From Candidatus Anaerobiospirillum pullicola (GTDB lineage Bacteria; Pseudomonadota; Gammaproteobacteria; Enterobacterales; Succinivibrionaceae), in contig JAHLFE010000163.1 in assembly GCA_018884035.1 (NCBI GenBank), positions 1 to 64,000 of the forward strand: a stretch of DNA of 64,000 nucleotides. Direction: 5' to 3'. The first letter of the stretch is position 1. Every line of letters starts with the position of its first letter. Made by a program: the position numbers and the translations under genes. The notes beneath the pieces were generated by a model. The model worked only from the letters and a program-made list of their open reading frames with translations. It was not told the origin of the DNA and did no database searches. This document shows positions 40,755 to 51,128 of the stretch, in pieces.

Positions 40755-41117
40755 GGTGGTACCTCAAAACGAGCTCTACGCAGTAGTTTGAGCTTAGCCA
40801 CCACTGCACGTAGAGGAAAAACAAAAGAGGGCAACTGCTGACACTGCCAGCTGCTTCTGCGCACAGGCGCGCAGAATCTTATGAACTCAAGCGCCTTAAT
40901 CTCAGAGGGAAAAAGAAAAAACCTATACCCAGAGCGTTGCCTCTTAGTTGTAAGGTGCTACCAGCTCTTGTCTTACCTTAAGAGCTGCGCGCTATCTCCA
41001 CGGTCAGACACTAAACGGCTTGGCCTTCCCTTAAGCTAAAGGCTGTACTGCGCTAAGGCTAAGCCTTAGGCTTAGGCTTAGCCTTAGGCTTAGGCTTAGG
41101 CTTAGGCTTAGCTAAGC

Positions 41118-43334
41118 CTATGGCAGCGCATCCAGAGGGATTGGGTACACCTCTTCAGAGGCATCCGCCTCCTCATTGAGCTTAATGAAGCGATCGCTAT
41201 CGCTGCTGCAATATTGCAGATAGTTAAGCGCATTCTCCAGTCCGCGCACCATGTTCTCCTGCTCTTGCGAGCCGAGGTTGTACCAGTCATCAGGAGTAAG
41301 CGCAGCAATACGCGACTTGTAAGGTAAGTCGTCCAAAAGCTCGCTCATAATGCCCATGTCCCTAATACTCTGACTCTCCGAGAGTAAGTTAGGGTCACGG
41401 CCCATCTGCGCTGCTAAAGCCTGCAGTTGCGCAAACATGTCATCAGAGCTCAGCTGACCGGCAATACCCGCCTCTAACACGCCCTTGACAAGGGTGTAGA
41501 GATCGCTCAATTGATTGCGATTGACCAGCACAATCGGTGTGCACACCATTTGGTTGTGGTCAACCACATCGCGCTCACTGAGCCAGCCCTGCATAAACTC
41601 AGGGCTCTGCGTGCCTTTAACGCGGCCTAAATAAGCAAGCTGCATCGCAAGCCCCAGCTTACGGCTGTCAGAGACAATAGCCTCTTGGGTCTTGGTGGTG
41701 GTCTCAACCACATCCTGCGCCGCCAGTGCTGATCCCGCCGAGAGCTCGCCTGCTGCCGCTAAGCGCACTTGGCTGGTTAAGGACTTTGCCAACACGTCAA
41801 CCATATTGCCAAACTCTTGCACCGAACCGGCATTAACGCCGTAGTACAGTGACTTGCCTAAGATGCGGTTAAAGCTCAGCTCCTCATACTGCTCTTGAGC
41901 GTGGCTGTGGTTTTTCTTACCGGCATTGGTGAGCAAGTGCAGTGTGTAGATAGCCGCGCCGTGGTATTCCGCCTCTAAGCGCAGTGCATTCGCATCAAGG
42001 CCAGTGGAGCTCTGCGTATCGTCGGCATCAATAGCACCGGCATCGGTAATGAGCACAATGTAGCGGCCGCCATACTCATTCCAGTTGATATCCCGCAGCG
42101 CCATGGCAATACCGGCGTAGGAGTCCTCATCAAACTGCGCACTAGAGACCTTGGCTTGCTCTAATTGCTCGACCTTAGCATTGAACTCTGCGGCGTTATG
42201 TGCCTCACCTGGGCGTAAGTACATCTTGGCGGTGTACTCAAGGCCTGGCACTTTTTTGGTGTCAGCACGGAAGGACACAATGCCAAATTGCACGCTGTCA
42301 TTGAGGTTAGAGGCCTCAATGCTCTTGTAAATGGAGTTAATCGCTTGCTTGGTGCGGTCAATATACGGCTGCATCGAGATCGAGGCGTCGATGACAAAGA
42401 CAATGGCGGACTTAAAGCCCACAATAGCAGCATTAGGCTGGGTCTTATCATCGCCCTGACCATTAGCCGCTACAGCAGAGGCTTCGGCCCCGTTTACAGG
42501 TGCAGTGATGCTAGCGGCATTGCCCTGCTGGGTGGCAGCGCTGATGCTCGTAGCAGCACCGCTGGTGCTAGTAGCAACATCACTGGAGCTATTAGTAGCA
42601 CCAGAGGTGCTAGTGGTAGCGGACTTTTGGGAGGCGAGCGCCGTGGTTACATTTTGCGCATCTTTAGAGACAATGGAAGCGATCTCGTGCTTATAGACGT
42701 AAGAGCCGTCTGGGAACATGCTCTCGACGCTGTTTAAGATTGGCAAGAGATAGAACTGCTTTTGGTAATCAACGTACTCGGCAGGCTCGATGGAGATCAC
42801 GTGCGCCGCACTCTGTCCTGCCTCAACTTGCGCGTAAAGCTGCTTGTAGTAATCGGCACCGTCGTCTTGATCAATGATGCGATCAAGGGCAGCTTCCTCA
42901 TCAAAAATGAGGGCGCGCATACGGTTAGCCGGATTGGTAAAGAGCATTGCCAGCTGCTGCTTCCACGGCACAGAGCAGTCTTTTTTGAGGTAACCGACGA
43001 TATTACCGGTGGCGTTATTACCGACGAGGTAGGAATCGCCCTGATCGGCATAGACATAGAACTGGCTAAAGGCAGGTACCTCACTACCGTCACGGGCGCT
43101 AGGATCGGACTTTAAAAGGCAGCCTGGGGTGCTTAAGACGCGCTGATAGAGCGTGCTCTTATTTTCCATTAAGAGCGGCTTTTGGTATTGCGCCCAGTCC
43201 GAGGAAGTGGCGTTCGGGGCAGCCTGCGCAACGGAGGCAAAAGCGGCAGCTGCGGCGAGGGTGACACCAGTAAGCAGCGTGGCTGTAAGGTGTCGCCACG
43301 AGGTGGTGAGGACAGGCTTTTGAGGGGATAGCAT
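41118..43334 (-). CDS. Secreted vWA-domain protein
   Basis: Signal-like N-terminus; IVFVIDASISMQPYI MIDAS; YIVLITDAGAID; start MLSPQKP with a GAGGA SD. Confidence 0.88.
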   Translation of the reverse strand: MLSPQKPVLTTSWRHLTATLLTGVTLAAAAAFASVAQAAPNATSSDWAQYQKPLLMENKSTLYQRVLSTPGCLLKSDPSARDGSEVPAFSQFYVYADQGDSYLVGNNATGNIVGYLKKDCSVPWKQQLAMLFTNPANRMRALIFDEEAALDRIIDQDDGADYYKQLYAQVEAGQSAAHVISIEPAEYVDYQKQFYLLPILNSVESMFPDGSYVYKHEIASIVSKDAQNVTTALASQKSATTSTSGATNSSSDVATSTSGAATSISAATQQGNAASITAPVNGAEASAVAANGQGDDKTQPNAAIVGFKSAIVFVIDASISMQPYIDRTKQAINSIYKSIEASNLNDSVQFGIVSFRADTKKVPGLEYTAKMYLRPGEAHNAAEFNAKVEQLEQAKVSSAQFDEDSYAGIAMALRDINWNEYGGRYIVLITDAGAIDADDTQSSTGLDANALRLEAEYHGAAIYTLHLLTNAGKKNHSHAQEQYEELSFNRILGKSLYYGVNAGSVQEFGNMVDVLAKSLTSQVRLAAAGELSAGSALAAQDVVETTTKTQEAIVSDSRKLGLAMQLAYLGRVKGTQSPEFMQGWLSERDVVDHNQMVCTPIVLVNRNQLSDLYTLVKGVLEAGIAGQLSSDDMFAQLQALAAQMGRDPNLLSESQSIRDMGIMSELLDDLPYKSRIAALTPDDWYNLGSQEQENMVRGLENALNYLQYCSSDSDRFIKLNEEADASEEVYPIPLDALP

Positions 43335-43690
43335 GCGTGTTTCCTCGCAAACATGAGGTGCAGGCAGCAAGCCACCGTGCAGGTTACAAAACATGAAAAT
43401 AGCAGAGCACCGCTTACTTACGAAGCGGAGCTGGTCTCGGAGTAAAGGAGGCACCAATCTTACAGGCTACAGCCTATGGCAGTGCTCTTCGTGGCGCCTG
43501 TGGCGCTGGTTCTTACGTCCTTACAGTACAAGCAAACGGTACCCACTACTGTTAGGAGTGAACGGCTCAAGGCTACAGCGGTACATCAGTACCGCAGTAC
43601 CGCAGTACCGCAGTACCGCAGAGATATGGTGACGCCTATCTTGCAGGCTGCCAGAGCAACACGCTCTACCTTGCTGCTGTCGTTGTGCCT

Positions 43691-45592
43691 TTAAAGCTGC
43701 GTTGGCGACGGCGTTTGCGGCTGTGACTGCCAATGCACCCTACCGTACTTAACTTGCTGTTGGGTCAGCACATTGAGCGGTGGAATATATCCCTCATGGT
43801 GCTCAATACCTGCATCTGTTTGTGTCAAGGTACGCCACGCACAGATCTGGTGGTCTTTATCGCTAATGACCAAGATCACACCAGTCTGTGGTAGGTCATT
43901 ATCAGTGAGGTTGCTGCCATAACCTTTTTCTAAGAGCTGGGTATCACCATCAGTAAGACGGGTGAACTTATGATGCTCTGTGTCTTTATCGGCACTGAGA
44001 CACTTAAGCTCAATGGGGTAGAGGCGATCAGGGGTGACCGCCACCAAATCGCACCGTCCAAGGGTGTTCACGACCTCTGCTGAAACCTTAATGAGGTTAG
44101 CTCTCAGGAATCTTGCTATGAAGGCACGGTATAGCTCCTCATCGGCATGGTTCAGGATCTGAGAGTGAATCTTACCTAGGATCTGGTTAAGCCTAATGCA
44201 CATGCACTCGAAGTCACCGGCAAGGAGGCTCTGTTGCGCCGCAGCGCCATACGCTTTAAGCGCCTTACTCTTATCGGCGTCAAAGTTCACCAAGTAGTTG
44301 GTCACCACTGGCTCAAAATCTTTTACCACATCTTGGTTGGTAACACCGCAGTTGAACTCTCTCTTGCCCGTTACAGGGTTGTGTACCAAAGACTTAATGG
44401 AGTAGTAGCCACCCTGAACCAAGAGCTGCTTGAACTTAACGCTGCCACCGGAGCCAAAGAAACCAAAGAAAAAGGGCTCACGGAGCTCATCTTTAGTCAG
44501 CGTGAAATGTTGCAGGCAAATCTGGCTGAGGTCTGTTGGCGCCAGAGGATGGGTGCTCAAGAAAGAAGTTAACGCTTCGCGAGCACAGGCACTCTCCATC
44601 CAAAAGCTATCAAACATCAGCTGCTTGTCAGGATCGGTTAATTGATCAAAGAAACTGTTAATAGCATATGGACAATACACCTTGACCGAGGCATTTTCAT
44701 CAAAGCAAAAGCCAGCATAGTACAGCTCCAGTTTCTCAAAAAGCTGCTCTTCGCTGATGCCAAGCTTCTTGGTAGCGAGGAGGATGTAACGCGCAAAGTA
44801 GGTGCGTACATCCTCTTGGGTATAGCCCAGCAAATCCGCCCAATAAGGCTCCATGCTTAAGTCTTGGATATCCTGCCCAGTAAACGGGGAAAATTCGCTG
44901 TAGCGCATGATACCCGTGACCAACGTGAAACGCACATTGGGCACGACACGCAACCAAGCGTAGAAAACGCTAAGTACTGACCTGACAACGTTGAACTTGT
45001 CTGCATTGTCATCGTTATTGTCGATGAGTCTGGTCAAGGGACGATCCCACTCATCGATAAGAATAACCAGCTCGTGCTGTAGCGCAATCTGGTTAAATTG
45101 GCCTAAGAACCCAGAGATGGTCATGTCTCGCTGAAAGCTCTTCACCTCAGGGAAGCCTGACAGACAAAAGGCATTGACTACTGCATCTTTAAGGGCCGCC
45201 TCAAACTGACTGACATCATCGCCGCCAATAACATTAAAGGAGAGGCGAATCACGGGGTAAACATCAGGTTCTGTCCACAGCTCGTAAACAGCTGTGTCCT
45301 CAAATTTACCCTTGCCATGAGCGAACAGCTCATAGAGCATAGAGCACAAGGTGGTCTTGCCCATACGTCGTGGACGGCCAATGAAAACTGCATTGTATTT
45401 CACCAGCTCTGCCAACTTAGCTGTTTTATCAACAACTACGTAGTCAAAAAACTTGTCCTGCAAATCGTCCCAATGAGATACCCCCAAGGGGATGTTTTGC
45501 AGGTCAGAATCATCCCCCGAGCTGTCTTGCAGTGCAGTGCCACCCAACGAGCTTGCTTGCATTAGTTGCGCTAACGGCTTCAGTTTTAGCAT
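43691..45592 (-). CDS. AAA-ATPase-like (PF09820-type) protein with C-terminal PD-(D/E)XK nuclease domain (PF08011-type)
   Basis: VDKTAKLAELVKYNAVFIGRPRRMGKTTLCSML, LIDEWDRPLTRLI, TGIMRYSEFSPFTGQDIQDLSM; C-terminal GRCDLVAVTPDRLYPIELKC. Confidence 0.92.
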   Translation of the reverse strand: MLKLKPLAQLMQASSLGGTALQDSSGDDSDLQNIPLGVSHWDDLQDKFFDYVVVDKTAKLAELVKYNAVFIGRPRRMGKTTLCSMLYELFAHGKGKFEDTAVYELWTEPDVYPVIRLSFNVIGGDDVSQFEAALKDAVVNAFCLSGFPEVKSFQRDMTISGFLGQFNQIALQHELVILIDEWDRPLTRLIDNNDDNADKFNVVRSVLSVFYAWLRVVPNVRFTLVTGIMRYSEFSPFTGQDIQDLSMEPYWADLLGYTQEDVRTYFARYILLATKKLGISEEQLFEKLELYYAGFCFDENASVKVYCPYAINSFFDQLTDPDKQLMFDSFWMESACAREALTSFLSTHPLAPTDLSQICLQHFTLTKDELREPFFFGFFGSGGSVKFKQLLVQGGYYSIKSLVHNPVTGKREFNCGVTNQDVVKDFEPVVTNYLVNFDADKSKALKAYGAAAQQSLLAGDFECMCIRLNQILGKIHSQILNHADEELYRAFIARFLRANLIKVSAEVVNTLGRCDLVAVTPDRLYPIELKCLSADKDTEHHKFTRLTDGDTQLLEKGYGSNLTDNDLPQTGVILVISDKDHQICAWRTLTQTDAGIEHHEGYIPPLNVLTQQQVKYGRVHWQSQPQTPSPTQL

Positions 45593-45717
45593 GCAATTCA
45601 CCTCGACCAGATTCACCTTGGACTCAGGAAGTATAACGGCATCTTACCAGTTCTTACGCCTCATGCAGGCAACAGCTGCACTGTCCCTACCCCCTACTGC
45701 TTACGACGTGCGTACAG

Positions 45718-45943
45718 CCGACCGTGAGGAGGTCTAGCTTAATTTTTACAAAGAGCATAAATAAGGCGTTTCTTGGACACCTACTTAAAGGTAATATGGG
45801 CCAAAACAAGGGGCTTATGCCACAAAACTGAGGTAAAGTGCATTACGTTGCGCTCAAGCTTTACCTCGAGATAGTCTGCTGCATGCCCATAAACCATGAG
45901 TTTATCAGCTTTACAAAATTATCCCAGACCTCCTCACGGTCGG
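45718..45943. mobile_element. MITE-like element, subfamily 1, copy c
   Basis: TIRs CCGACCGTGAGGAGGTCT...AGACCTCCTCACGGTCGG (perfect 18 bp); 6-bp TSD GTACAG (45712-45717 and 45944-45949); near-identical to 33187-33413. Confidence 0.88.
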
Positions 45944-45990
45944 GTACAGGGCAGGAACAAGCGCTTAAGGTAGGCTCTGTGAGTTAGCTG

Positions 45991-47304
45991 TTAATTGGCT
46001 ATGCCCCTACCACCGCCAGCACCAGTAACCGCACGGGCGGCGCCATTACCTTGCAGTCCTTGGCTCTGCTGCTGAGGCTGAGCCGCCCCAGATGGTAACT
46101 GCTGCATAAAGTCCTGTGCCTCCTGCAGATTAAAGGTCTGGTCATTCTGCACGCGCTGCGCCCAGTACTGCGCATCAGCATCACTCTTGGTGATGCACTG
46201 GCTGGCAAACTTACTGCGTGGGTCAGCATACATCGCATAAACGTAAGCATACAGGCCACCATCAGCGGCGCGGCCCTTAGTACGCAAAATACGCAGCGCA
46301 ATCTCACAGCGATTTAAGCGCAGAGACTCCGCCAGCATACCGCGTAAGTCCTCATTGCTTGGGTTCGACGCTAAGCAATTGTTGATAATGGTGCGGTCAT
46401 CGCCCTTGGCGCCATCAATGCGGCACACCGGATTGCTGCTTACAAGGCCACCTACAGCCGTGCCTAAAGAGAGCTTTTCACCTGCATTCTCCTCAAGCTG
46501 AGGTGTTTCCTCTGCCTTTGCCGGAGATTGCTCCTCTTGGCTCTGACTTTGCGCTACAGAGGCGGGGCTGGTACCTTCTAAATCATTAAAGATCAGATCC
46601 TTGAGGAAATAAGCCGCGCCCAATAAGAGCAGAATAACGCAGGCAATGCCAATGACCTTAATGAGAGTGCCCGCCGCTTGAGTCTTAATTTCCCGATTAG
46701 CCGCCGCATCCATGGCCGCCTGCTGCGTAGCATTAGCCCGCGCTTGCCGCTCGGCAGGGGTTACTGGCTCACCCGCAGCCGCTGCCGTAAAGGACGAAGC
46801 CGAGGCTTTATTGGAATCAGGGCCTAAACCCGTGCCCTCTTGGGCGGCGCGTAAGCGCTCCTCTGGGGACATATACGCCCCATTAGGCCCCTGCGCCTTA
46901 AAGCTCGGGCGTGGCTGTGGCTTTGGGCCAAAGTTGCTGCTCGGACGCGGCATGCCCTGAATGGCCACAGTAAAGGTTTGATATACACCGCGCTGATCTT
47001 TGACTTTGAGCAGGTAATCACCGCTGTTATCAAAGGCCATTGGGTTTACGACCTCAGGGCCGACATCAAAGCAGAAATCGAGGGCGCGCTGGCGGCAGTT
47101 TTTCGGCTGAATGCGCAAGAAGCCATCAGCCTGAGGCGAGACCCAATCGGCTAAAGGCTCTTCGTTACGGCGCACGACAATAAGTTCGATCCCCGCCTGA
47201 TAGCCGCCTAAGGACTGCAAGCCATTGAAGTGTAAGAGGGTAAAGGTGCCGTGCCCAGGCTGCTTAAGCGGGGCAAAGCGCGCAATTTTATCTGAGACCG
47301 GCAT
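45991..47304 (-). CDS. Single-pass membrane protein with TPR-like periplasmic C-terminus; third member of SrfB-SrfC-X module
   Basis: Starts 4 bp after the srfC-like stop; N-domain, TM GTLIKVIGIACVILLLLGAAYFL, helical-repeat C-terminus. Confidence 0.75.
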   Translation of the reverse strand: MPVSDKIARFAPLKQPGHGTFTLLHFNGLQSLGGYQAGIELIVVRRNEEPLADWVSPQADGFLRIQPKNCRQRALDFCFDVGPEVVNPMAFDNSGDYLLKVKDQRGVYQTFTVAIQGMPRPSSNFGPKPQPRPSFKAQGPNGAYMSPEERLRAAQEGTGLGPDSNKASASSFTAAAAGEPVTPAERQARANATQQAAMDAAANREIKTQAAGTLIKVIGIACVILLLLGAAYFLKDLIFNDLEGTSPASVAQSQSQEEQSPAKAEETPQLEENAGEKLSLGTAVGGLVSSNPVCRIDGAKGDDRTIINNCLASNPSNEDLRGMLAESLRLNRCEIALRILRTKGRAADGGLYAYVYAMYADPRSKFASQCITKSDADAQYWAQRVQNDQTFNLQEAQDFMQQLPSGAAQPQQQSQGLQGNGAARAVTGAGGGRGIAN

Positions 47305-47307
47305 CGC

Positions 47308-50300
47308 TTACTGACACGCCTCCATGGTCGAGAGAATTTGGCACAAGAGCAGGTTTTCCTGTGCCGGAAACTTAAACTTACTCTGCGCGAGCACGTTAAT
47401 CTGACACATCATAAACATGAGCGTGGACATGTAGTCACTGATAAAGTGAAACTCGTAGTCCGCCGAATCAGCGTCAAGGTGTGGCAGGATGTTGGTATCG
47501 TCCACCTGCGTAAACGGCGCAAAGACCGCACGGCCGCCGCCTTCGTGGTAGCTGATCTTACTTTGCTGATGGGTAAAGTGGTTAAGCGGCCCCTCGGTGG
47601 TACCTAAGACGCTTTGCTCTACGCTAATGAGCTGCTGCAAGCCCACACCGCTGGCATTAATAGCTGCATTAGGGCGGGCCGTATAGGCCACAGTTTGCGT
47701 CCTAAAGCCCGCTTGCGCCGCCGCTGCATCCGCCGGATTAGCCGCTGCGGCAGCAGCAGCGACAGCTATAGCAGGCGTCGCCGACGCCGCCGCAGGGGTT
47801 ACGGGAGTATAGGCTCCATAATCGTTTTCATCAGCGGTGCCGACGAGGTCAGAAAAGTCGTCCTCCATGCCCTCATCCCCAAAGCCCATGCCGCCACCAT
47901 AGCCGCCTGCAGGCGCGGCTGGTGACACCGCCTGATAAGGGTCAGCATCCCCGTAGGCTGGAGTGCTAGCAGCACCAGCGCCAGCCGCTGCGGCAGGGGC
48001 AGGGGCTGGGATTGGGGCTGGAGCAACTGGAATGGGCGCGCCATTAGCGGCGGCACTTAAGGCCGCAGCGGCACTGGCTTGCGCTTGCGACTGCGCTAAC
48101 GCGGCCTTAGCGGCGCTATTTGGCAGCAGGTTAGCACCTAAGTAAAGGTTAAAGTCACTTAAGATGGTGCTCATGATCTGCACCTGCACGCGCACAATAT
48201 CAACAAAGCCCTCATTGATATTTTCCTGGCGCAGCAGCATTTGCGTCATGTAGTTCTTGAGGCCAATCTGTGGCGAGCTAAAGGTCTTAGCCACTTCCTT
48301 GTAGAAGTTGTTTAAAAGGAAGATAACGTCGTCCTTAAACTCCTCCGGCGTCTTAAAGCGCTGCTCAGTTGGGTCGTAGCACAAAGAGAAATAGGCCACA
48401 CTATTTGGATCGGCCATGAGGTTCTTTTGTACCTGCTTGTAGCCATTGGCGATCAACTCAGCAATAGCCGCCACCTTTTTGTTATCACGACGCGAGAGCA
48501 GCGAGACGTTTTCTAGGTAGTAATTGCACACCTCTTGGACAAAGCGGCGCACATTAGAGCCAGTGGAGAAGCCATGCTGGTAGATAATCTCCAAGCGCTC
48601 CTCTTCGACATCCATTAAGGTGCGAATCAGATCGAGGCACGGGGCAATGGCATTACACTGCATCAGCCCTAAGGTCAGCTTCTTGGCCTCGACCTTTGCC
48701 TTTTCTAAGGCAATGGCGCTATCGCGCGTGGCAAAAGGCTGTAAGAGATTGAGGCACTCTCCTAAAGCCGCTTGCGCTTTGTAAGTACGGGACGATTGGC
48801 GCTCGGCCTCAGTTAAGGCGTGCTCTTTGATATGGGCGCTAATACGGCTGACGCCACCATCATTGAGAGCTAAGACCTCCTCAAGAGCCTGCGCCATATT
48901 GGCAATATGCAATTGGAAGTCAGGCACGGCCATGAGCTGCGCTTTAACCTGCGCAATCGCCTCAACGCAATCAGGGCGTATAGCCAGCTCTTTATTGGTT
49001 TGCGGCTCACTCTCCAGCCACGGATTGAGCTCACCTAAGTTTGGCTTACGGGCCAAAAGCACACGATCGAAAGGCTTACCTGGTGTCCACTCGTTAAACC
49101 AGTTGAGCTTTTGGATACGATTTAAGGCGATATTGAGCTCTTGATTCATATCAAGAGGCAGCGCGTTTTGTAAATTGCGCAGCTGGCGGTTAAAGACCTC
49201 ATCATAGCGGGTGAGAACAATGGTAAGTGGATTGTGGCTCTGAGCGCGCTTTTGTGGGGTCTCACCGACGTTCTTTTCGACCCAGTCCGAGAGGATAGTA
49301 AGCACCGTTGTCACGTCTTGCTGTGCATTGACGCCGATGCAAAAGAGCAATTGCTCAATCTCATTGCGGCGAGCGTAGCGCTCAAAGAGGTAACCGACCT
49401 TACCACGGCGGAAAAACTCCGAGCCACGCAACTGCATAGCATCGGAGAGGGCCTCCCCCTGTTTATAGGCGGCGCCATCAGAGATCACGTCCTTAAGCTG
49501 CACGACATCACGGGAGCGGGCACCTGGCAGGTCTAAGACATCAAAGTCATCAAGCGAGCCGCTATCTTCAAGGTGGAAACTAAGCTCCAGCGACAGTGCC
49601 GCTAAACGCGAGACATTGACCTCAGGGGTAGCGATCACGGCTCCCCCAGCGCTTGCACTGTCAGTAGTGCCGGTGAGAGCGCAGGTGAGCGTGCTCGTAT
49701 CAGAGAACATGGTTGCAAGCTTGGTGATGTGCATGATGGTGCCAGTGGCATTTTGCACCAGCCCCTCTCCACTGCCGGTAACAAAGGCCCCCAGCGGCGC
49801 AAAAATGGTGTCGTGGCCCTCGAGCTTTAAAAGTTCATGGGCAAGAGTGCGGAAGGTCTCATTAAAGATAGGCAGCTCTTGCCAGAGCACACTTAAAGCC
49901 TGCACGCGCCCATCTAAGGTCATAAAGGGCAGCATGTGGCGGAGCTTAAGCCAGAAGTTTGGCATGCGCTCAAAGCCACCGATCTTGCCTGTAGAATTAG
50001 TGGCGACATAGTCCGCAAGCTCGCTGATATCAGCAGGCTGTAAGTAATTGCGCTCAGTGACGCCATTTACCGTCACGGTACGGCCTGCGCGGAAGAACTG
50101 CTCAAGATCGCTATTGCTTACCTGCAGGGCGCTATTAGCGCGGTCAGTGTCAGCAGCGCTACCTGCGGCACCTGCGCTGGCATGGAGCTTATCCATGAGC
50201 TCTTGCGGGTAGGCAAAAAACTTTTGCTGTGCGGCGGTATCGACGAGGGACTCGAGCTTTTTCAGGTGGGCTAAAAAGAAGCTCTCATCGCTTGGTACCG

Positions 50301-50778
50301 TCACATCGCTCTGGTTGATATCAGCAAAAAAGGCATTGACGAGAATCATCGCCAATTCCATTTCGCTTAAGACCTTTAAGGCGACAGGAAAGCCCTCAGG
50401 GGTAGGCTGTGCTTCGTGTGTAAAGCGCGTGGCAAAGCCCGTGGCTTCGGAGTTATTACCCGACGGGTTGACGTGGCGGATAAAGTTAATGAGTTCTTTA
50501 TCCCAGTGGGTGGTGAGCTTACCATTGGCACCAGCAGCAAGGGTTGAGACTAAGTAGCTTTTACCGGCTTGTGAAGCACCAAAGAGACCGATGGTCGGAC
50601 GGTGGGTGAGGTTATGAATGGTGTAATCAAGACGCTTGGTGGTGCGGTCTAAATCGACAAAGAGCTCCGGTGCTTGGAAGTGTAATTCGTCTTCTAGAGC
50701 TTGGTTGCGCTCTACCCATGAGCTGCCTAAAGAGGTGGCACAGGTCGCATTGCTAAATTCTTGCTGCACTGATGGCAT
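47308..50778 (-). CDS. srfC: SrfC-like virulence factor (P-loop GTPase-like)
   Basis: RPTIGLFGASQAGKSYLVSTLAAG P-loop; FDVLDLPGARSRD; overall SrfC-like; adjacent to a SrfB-like gene. Long Ala/Pro/Gly-rich insertion near the C-terminus. Confidence 0.8.
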   Translation of the reverse strand: MPSVQQEFSNATCATSLGSSWVERNQALEDELHFQAPELFVDLDRTTKRLDYTIHNLTHRPTIGLFGASQAGKSYLVSTLAAGANGKLTTHWDKELINFIRHVNPSGNNSEATGFATRFTHEAQPTPEGFPVALKVLSEMELAMILVNAFFADINQSDVTVPSDESFFLAHLKKLESLVDTAAQQKFFAYPQELMDKLHASAGAAGSAADTDRANSALQVSNSDLEQFFRAGRTVTVNGVTERNYLQPADISELADYVATNSTGKIGGFERMPNFWLKLRHMLPFMTLDGRVQALSVLWQELPIFNETFRTLAHELLKLEGHDTIFAPLGAFVTGSGEGLVQNATGTIMHITKLATMFSDTSTLTCALTGTTDSASAGGAVIATPEVNVSRLAALSLELSFHLEDSGSLDDFDVLDLPGARSRDVVQLKDVISDGAAYKQGEALSDAMQLRGSEFFRRGKVGYLFERYARRNEIEQLLFCIGVNAQQDVTTVLTILSDWVEKNVGETPQKRAQSHNPLTIVLTRYDEVFNRQLRNLQNALPLDMNQELNIALNRIQKLNWFNEWTPGKPFDRVLLARKPNLGELNPWLESEPQTNKELAIRPDCVEAIAQVKAQLMAVPDFQLHIANMAQALEEVLALNDGGVSRISAHIKEHALTEAERQSSRTYKAQAALGECLNLLQPFATRDSAIALEKAKVEAKKLTLGLMQCNAIAPCLDLIRTLMDVEEERLEIIYQHGFSTGSNVRRFVQEVCNYYLENVSLLSRRDNKKVAAIAELIANGYKQVQKNLMADPNSVAYFSLCYDPTEQRFKTPEEFKDDVIFLLNNFYKEVAKTFSSPQIGLKNYMTQMLLRQENINEGFVDIVRVQVQIMSTILSDFNLYLGANLLPNSAAKAALAQSQAQASAAAALSAAANGAPIPVAPAPIPAPAPAAAAGAGAASTPAYGDADPYQAVSPAAPAGGYGGGMGFGDEGMEDDFSDLVGTADENDYGAYTPVTPAAASATPAIAVAAAAAAANPADAAAAQAGFRTQTVAYTARPNAAINASGVGLQQLISVEQSVLGTTEGPLNHFTHQQSKISYHEGGGRAVFAPFTQVDDTNILPHLDADSADYEFHFISDYMSTLMFMMCQINVLAQSKFKFPAQENLLLCQILSTMEACQ

Positions 50779-50940
50779 GTTGTAATCTCCAGACAGCTGC
50801 CTGATGTCCTGCCTTGAACTTAAATTGCTGGCCTTGCTGGTGAGGCCCAGAGGTGCGGTACGGTCATGTATGGTGCGGTGTGATGAGGTTGAGGGTAAGG
50901 GTGAGGCTTGTACCTAATGAGATTAAAGCCTCAGGGCGCT

Positions 50941-50980
50941 AGAGCACGGTGCCAACGGCGCCGTATCATCGAGATGAGCG
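50941..50980 (-). repeat. REP-like palindromic element between srfB-like and srfC-like genes
   Basis: Reverse complement CATCTCGATGATACGGCGCCGTTGGCACCGTGCTC; same layout as the 35526 copy. Confidence 0.45.
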
Positions 50981-51128
50981 ACTGATTATTACAGCTCTTA
51001 CCTGCCGCTACTGCGCTGCAACGGCGCTACATCGCACTGCTGCATCAGCCGCTAGATCCTATCTTGAGACCACCTCAGATAGAGCCCCCTACGATTAAAC
51101 CTACGTTGAAACCGCTGCACCTTAACCG

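Noticed and set aside
41052-41117. TTAGGC repeat as telomere-like sequence
   Set aside because: Internal, short, mixed orientation and within a bacterial operon; simple tandem repeat is sufficient.
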